From Gammaproteobacteria bacterium (GTDB taxonomy: Bacteria > Pseudomonadota > Gammaproteobacteria > Acidiferrobacterales > UBA6901), in contig JACREH010000011.1 in the NCBI GenBank assembly GCA_016218345.1, forward strand, positions 1 to 35,860: 35,860 nt of DNA, in the 5' to 3' direction. Positions 32,644 through 35,860 of the stretch are shown here, piece by piece (within the stretch, counting starts at the first letter, position 1; every line of letters starts with the position of its first letter). Below the pieces are notes generated by a model, which was not told the origin of the DNA, ran no database searches, and worked only from the letters and a program-made list of their open reading frames with translations. The position numbers were made by a program, and so were the translations under genes.

Positions 32644-33146
32644 CCGCCGGCCTCCTGGATGGACAGGCTGAGCGTGCCGTGCGGATCGTGGGCGCGCATG
32701 AGCTTGATGTGCTGGTGTTTGTCGAGCGTCAGCGTCTCGCCGACGAAGTCGGCCTGGATCGGCAGCTCGCGGCCGTCGCGCGCGATCAGCACCGCGAGCG
32801 CCACCGACGCCGGCCGGCCGTAGTCGAAGATCTCGTTCATGGCGGCGCGGATGGTGCGGCCGGTGTGCAGCACGTCGTCGACCAGGATCACGTGCCGGTC
32901 CTCGACGTTGACCGGCAGGTTGGAGGTCTTGACCTGCGGGTTGATGCCGAGGCGGGTGAAGTCGTCGCGGTAGAAGGAGATATCGAGCGTGCCCAGCGGT
33001 TCGGACAGCGCCAGCGCCTTATGCAACCGCTCGGCCAGCCACGCGCCGCCGGTGTGGATGCCGATCATGATCGGCCGGGCGGCGAGCCGCGGGCGCAGCG
33101 CCTCGGCCATGCGCGCGAGCGCGGCCTCGATGTCAACCGCGGCCAT
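32640..33146 (-). CDS. pyrR: PyrR-type phosphoribosyltransferase/regulator
   Basis: A 168-residue PRTase-fold protein. The PRPP motif [18 protein letters not shown] (about 93-110) and the N-terminal [18 protein letters not shown] are clear. In Gram-positives PyrR attenuates the pyr operon and has weak uracil phosphoribosyltransferase activity; in gammaproteobacteria its regulatory role is less certain. The ATG at 33146 lies 14 bases inside ruvX. Confidence 0.93.
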   Translation of the reverse strand: MAAVDIEAALARMAEALRPRLAARPIMIGIHTGGAWLAERLHKALALSEPLGTLDISFYRDDFTRLGINPQVKTSNLPVNVEDRHVILVDDVLHTGRTIRAAMNEIFDYGRPASVALAVLIARDGRELPIQADFVGETLTLDKHQHIKLMRAHDPHGTLSLSIQEAGG

Positions 33147-33576
33147 GGCTGTCGGCCTGTTCGTCGAGGAACGCCTGCAAGATCGCCTGGGCGGCGAGCT
33201 TGTCGACCCGCGCCTTGCGGCGCGCGAAAGGCACGCCGGCCTCGACCAAGGCATTCTTGGCGGCCACCGATGTCAGTCGCTCGTCGACCATGTGCACAGG
33301 CAGATTGTAACGGCCCTGCAGGCGATTACCAAACTTCCGGGCCGCCGCGGTCATGGTGTTCTCGGAATCGTCCATATTGAGCGGCAGGCCGACCACCAGC
33401 GCGGCCGGCCGCCACTCGGCGATCAGCCGGGAAATATGCGCCCAGTCCGGCCCGCTCCGGCCGACCTGGACGTTGGCCAGGCTCTCGGCCAGGCCGGAAT
33501 GACTGCCGCCGACCGCCACGCCGATCTGTTTCGACCCGTAGTCGAAGGCCAGGTAGGTGGCGGTGCGTTCAGGCAT
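33133..33576 (-). CDS. ruvX: Holliday junction resolvase-like RuvX/YqgF
   Basis: A 147-residue RNase-H-fold nuclease involved in 16S rRNA maturation. The catalytic start is YLAFDYGSKQIGVAVGG (8-24), with VVGLPLNMDDSENTMT and VDERLTSVAAKN as the other conserved sites. ATG at 33576 fits the family length; a longer frame to 33648 adds unrelated sequence. The order yqgE-ruvX-pyrR-pyrB is a conserved gammaproteobacterial block. Confidence 0.94.
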   Translation of the reverse strand: MPERTATYLAFDYGSKQIGVAVGGSHSGLAESLANVQVGRSGPDWAHISRLIAEWRPAALVVGLPLNMDDSENTMTAAARKFGNRLQGRYNLPVHMVDERLTSVAAKNALVEAGVPFARRKARVDKLAAQAILQAFLDEQADSHGRG

Positions 33577-33634
33577 GGTGGATGGCTCGGGCGGCGACGC
33601 CCGGTGAATGATGATGGTTGCACCCCCATCCCGA

Positions 33635-33657
33635 CCTTCCCCCATCAAGGGGGAAGG
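33635..33657. repeat. Short perfect hairpin between yqgE and ruvX
   Basis: CCTTCCCCC (33635-33643) pairs with GGGGGAAGG (33649-33657) around ATCAA. It resembles the dispersed CCCCTTCCCC-type elements of high-GC genomes. There is no T run. Confidence 0.65.
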
Positions 33658-33671
33658 GGAAGAGCCCGGTC

Positions 33672-34235
33672 TCAGGCGTGGCCGGCGTCACCGGACATGA
33701 TGGAGAGGTCGACGCCCAAGAGCCGCGCCGCCGCGCTCCAGCGTGTCTCCGGCGGGGTGCGAAAGATGATGCCGCGGTCGGACGGACCGCTCAGCCAGGC
33801 GTTCTCGGCGATCTCGTGTTCGAGTTGCCCGGCCGCCCAGCCGGCGTAGCCGAGCGTGAGGATGTAATTCGCCGGCCCGCTATTGTGGGCGAGCGCCTCG
33901 AGGATGTCGCGCGACGTGGACACGCCCAGATCGTCGGCGACCGCCAGCGTCGACTCCCACTTTCCGAGCGGCTCGTGCAGCACGAAGCCGCGGTTGGCCT
34001 GCACCGGCCCGCCGATATGCACCGGCTCGCGCAGGTGCTGCGAGTCCTGGGCCTCGATGTTCATTTGCTGGAGCACGTCGGCCAGGCACAGGTCGGTGGT
34101 GCGGTTGATGACCAGCCCCATCGCGCCTTCGTTGGAATGCTCGCAGATGAGCGTAACGGTGCGCGAAAAATTCGGATCGCCGAGATTGGGCATGGCGATC
34201 AGGAAATGATTGATGAGGGAATCGAAGTTGGTCAT
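33672..34235 (-). CDS. yqgE: YqgE/AlgH family protein
   Basis: A 187-residue protein of the YqgE/AlgH fold. It begins NFDSLINHFLIAMPNLGDPNFSRTVTLICEHSNEGAMGLVINR, the family hallmark, then HIGGPVQANRGFVLHE and a C-terminal NYILTLGYAGWAAGQLEHEIAENAWL. The function is unclear; links to alginate regulation and cell-envelope stress have been suggested. It is followed by ruvX and preceded by the hairpin element. Confidence 0.94.
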   Translation of the reverse strand: MTNFDSLINHFLIAMPNLGDPNFSRTVTLICEHSNEGAMGLVINRTTDLCLADVLQQMNIEAQDSQHLREPVHIGGPVQANRGFVLHEPLGKWESTLAVADDLGVSTSRDILEALAHNSGPANYILTLGYAGWAAGQLEHEIAENAWLSGPSDRGIIFRTPPETRWSAAARLLGVDLSIMSGDAGHA

Positions 34236-34305
34236 ACCTTAAGTATCGGGTACCGAGGGGTGGCTTTCAAGTTGGTAGTTTGGCGGGGTATTTGCTGTTT
34301 TATCG

Positions 34306-34996
34306 TATCGCCTGCGGCGATGTTATTTTTGATGCGGTTCCCGCACCGCGGGCGGGGTACTTTCTTGTCGCGACAAGAAAGTACCCAAAGAAGCGCCACC
34401 CCTCCGGCGCGACATCCCCTGCGCTTCTCGGCCGAGGCGGGGGTTGGCCGACAGGACATCCTGTCCTGCGGCCAACGCGCGTATCCCATACGCGCCCCTA
34501 TCGGGCCTGATCCGCCTCGGCCTGCGATGCTCGGCGCGCCGGAAAGGGGGAACGTCAACACCCGCACGTCAAAGTCAAAATCTTTAAGGCCTTGGGCTGA
34601 AGGTTTGGAACTTCGGTTTTAGGTTTGGGTCTCGCCCCTTGAGTCGCACCGAGCACCGGAGGTCGGCGAGGACAAGGCCCGCATGGATTTACCATGCGGG
34701 GTGCGCCCGGGAGGCGCGCGTTTTTCGCAGTACACGGGTGAGCCGCGAAGCGGCGAACGGGCATACAGGGAGGTATGCCCTGGACTTTTCCGCGAAGCAG
34801 GACAGCGCAGCGGAAAAGTACTGTCGAAAAACCCCCTCGCCGACCGAGGAGCGCAGGGCACCCCTTACCAAAGCGCAACGCGCTTTGGTAAGGGGTGCGA
34901 CGACGGGGCAAAATGGCTTTGGTTACTTTCGCCGAAACGAAAGTAACCCGTGAGGCGTGGCGGAACGCGCATCAAAAACACTATCGCGGAGCGATA
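34306..34996. mobile_element. ~690-bp hairpin-rich element with imperfect terminal inverted repeats
   Basis: Its ends are inverted copies: TATCGCCTGCGGCGATG...TTTTTGATGCG (34306-34336) against CGCATCAAAAACACTATCG...GCGATA (34968-34996). Inside are a perfect 16+16 palindrome (34355-34386, GGGTACTTTCTTGTCG), further stems at 34443-34476, 34477-34495, 34678-34700 (CCCGCATGG), 34742-34754, 34759-34780, 34784-34819 and 34859-34897 (17-bp stem), and a closing 34921-34948 stem (GGTTACTTTCG). No long coding frame is convincing. It separates yqgE from the TonB-family gene. Confidence 0.6.
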
Positions 34997-35027
34997 CAAA
35001 TGAACTCATCGCCGCAGGCGCGAAAAC

Positions 35028-35860
35028 TTACTCCCCGCTGGTCAGCACCTGCTCGTTGAACTTCCAGGTGCGCACGATGTGCAGGATGTCGGTGTCGTGG
35101 CGAATCTCCGGCGGGAACGCCGGGAACGGCGCGGCCAGTTCGACGATGCGCACGGCGGCGTCGTCCAGCAGCTTGTGGCCGGACGAGCGCCGCACCGCCA
35201 CGGCGTTGATGCTGCCGTCGGCGTTGACCGCGACGTCCAGCATCAGGCTGCCGGCCAGGCGCTGGCGGCGGGCCTGTTCCGGATAGTTGAGATTGCCGAT
35301 GCGCTCGACCTTGGCGCGCCAGGCGTCCATGTAGGTCGCGTATTTGTATTCCTGGGTGCGGGCGTTGATGAATTTGCGTTTCGGGCGTAGTTGATATTCC
35401 TGCCAGGAGCGGCTGATCTCGGCGCTCAGGCGGGCGCGTTCCTGTTGCCGCTCGGTCGTGCCCGGTTGCGCCGGTTGCGGCTGGGCCGGCAGCTGGTCCT
35501 TGCGCGGGTCGCGCTTGGCGATTTTCTTGCGCGCCTCTTCGTCGGTCAGCATGTCGTTGACCTCGCGCACCGGCACGGCCTTGGGTTGCGGCTTGGGCTG
35601 GGCGCGCTGAAACGGGTTGGACTTCTCGCTCATCTCGAGCACCGGTAGCGGGCTGCGCGGGGTGAGTTTGAGATCGCTGTCGCCGCCGCCGTCCTGGTTG
35701 GCCTGCGCCAGGAATTGCGGGGCGTCCGGCGCCTTTTCGCTGCGCGTCTGGACCAGGGTGATTTCGAGCGTCGCCCAGCCGTCGGAATGAATTCTGGGGA
35801 TCGTGAAGGTGACGCCCAGGATCACGACCATGTGCGTCAGGATCGAACCGAACAGCGCCA
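35028..35860 (-). CDS. TonB-family energy transducer, 5' end outside the window
   Basis: A TonB-like protein of at least 277 residues. Its start lies beyond 35860: the frame is open to the edge (ALFGSILTH before the first internal Met), and that hydrophobic stretch is the N-terminal membrane anchor. A Pro/Gln/Lys-rich periplasmic linker follows (KPQPKAVPVREV, QPQPAQPG). The TonB C-terminal domain lies near the end: YMDAWRAKVERIGNLNYPEQARRQRLAGSLMLDVAVNADGSI. It should couple the proton motive force to outer-membrane receptors. Its place beside yqgE matches the Pseudomonas tonB-yqgE order. Confidence 0.9.
   Translation of the reverse strand, partial: ALFGSILTHMVVILGVTFTIPRIHSDGWATLEITLVQTRSEKAPDAPQFLAQANQDGGGDSDLKLTPRSPLPVLEMSEKSNPFQRAQPKPQPKAVPVREVNDMLTDEEARKKIAKRDPRKDQLPAQPQPAQPGTTERQQERARLSAEISRSWQEYQLRPKRKFINARTQEYKYATYMDAWRAKVERIGNLNYPEQARRQRLAGSLMLDVAVNADGSINAVAVRRSSGHKLLDDAAVRIVELAAPFPAFPPEIRHDTDILHIVRTWKFNEQVLTSGE

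Noticed and set aside
34640-34953. Short open frames inside the hairpin-rich element
   Set aside because: They lack ribosome sites, cross strong hairpins and have biased composition; they look like by-products of the repeats.
1-35860. CRISPR arrays, tRNA or rRNA genes and intact transposases
   Set aside because: No regularly spaced repeats, no cloverleaf-like segments and no transposase motifs were seen on either strand.

Overview
The window looks like a chromosomal segment of a GC-rich, free-living gammaproteobacterium with a sulfur-oxidising, respiratory lifestyle. The evidence is the gene set and its order: a dissimilatory-type ATP sulfurylase (sat), an aa3-type cytochrome oxidase subunit I beside an FNR-type regulator, type IV pilus retraction ATPases (pilT, pilU), a PilH-like response regulator, and the order tonB / yqgE / ruvX / pyrR / pyrB / inactive pyrC known from Pseudomonas-like gammaproteobacteria. 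An Acidiferrobacterales-like sulfur oxidiser is my best guess, from gene content only.

Layout. 1-3260 is visibly more AT-rich than the rest and carries an FKBP/SlyD-like isomerase, a TPR protein, a HIT hydrolase, a small unknown protein and a DUF4279 protein. 3035-3640 is a scar of broken genes: a Vgb-like fragment, an unidentified gene tail, and a frameshifted copy of the start of a nearby PPOX-family gene. 3737-8403 holds a conserved secreted protein, the intact PPOX-family protein, an FNR-type regulator, and a DUF2244-ctaD operon preceded by a good class II FNR-type promoter. 8432-13800 holds a lysine-rich EF-Tu-domain-II-like protein, a membrane protein, a decayed YkgJ-type gene directly after sat, sat, moaD, moaE and an exported coiled-coil protein. 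14003-24833 holds bactofilin, pyrE, xthA, a response regulator, an AmpG-type transporter, a dynamin-like GTPase bordered by a MITE-like element, yggT, proC, and divergent pilT-pilU. 25230-30331 is one compact minus-strand operon. 30374-35860 is the pyrimidine / yqgE / ruvX / tonB block, interrupted by an approximately 690-bp hairpin-rich element.

The most interesting unit is 30331 to 25230 (minus). A GAF-SpoIIE phosphatase, an RsbW-type ATPase and a STAS protein (a complete partner-switching module) are translationally coupled to MlaE-type permease, MlaF-type ATPase, MlaD/MCE and a PqiC-like lipoprotein. In the canonical Mla system a STAS protein (MlaB) is a subunit of the ABC core. The layout here suggests phospholipid transport switched by reversible serine phosphorylation of that STAS subunit. 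This is inference from synteny and motifs.

Non-coding sequence is rich in palindromic repeats: a 170-bp element with 19-bp perfect terminal inverted repeats, a 29-bp perfect inverted repeat, several dispersed intergenic repeats, and the large hairpin array at 34306-34996. I saw no tRNA, rRNA, CRISPR array or intact transposase gene.
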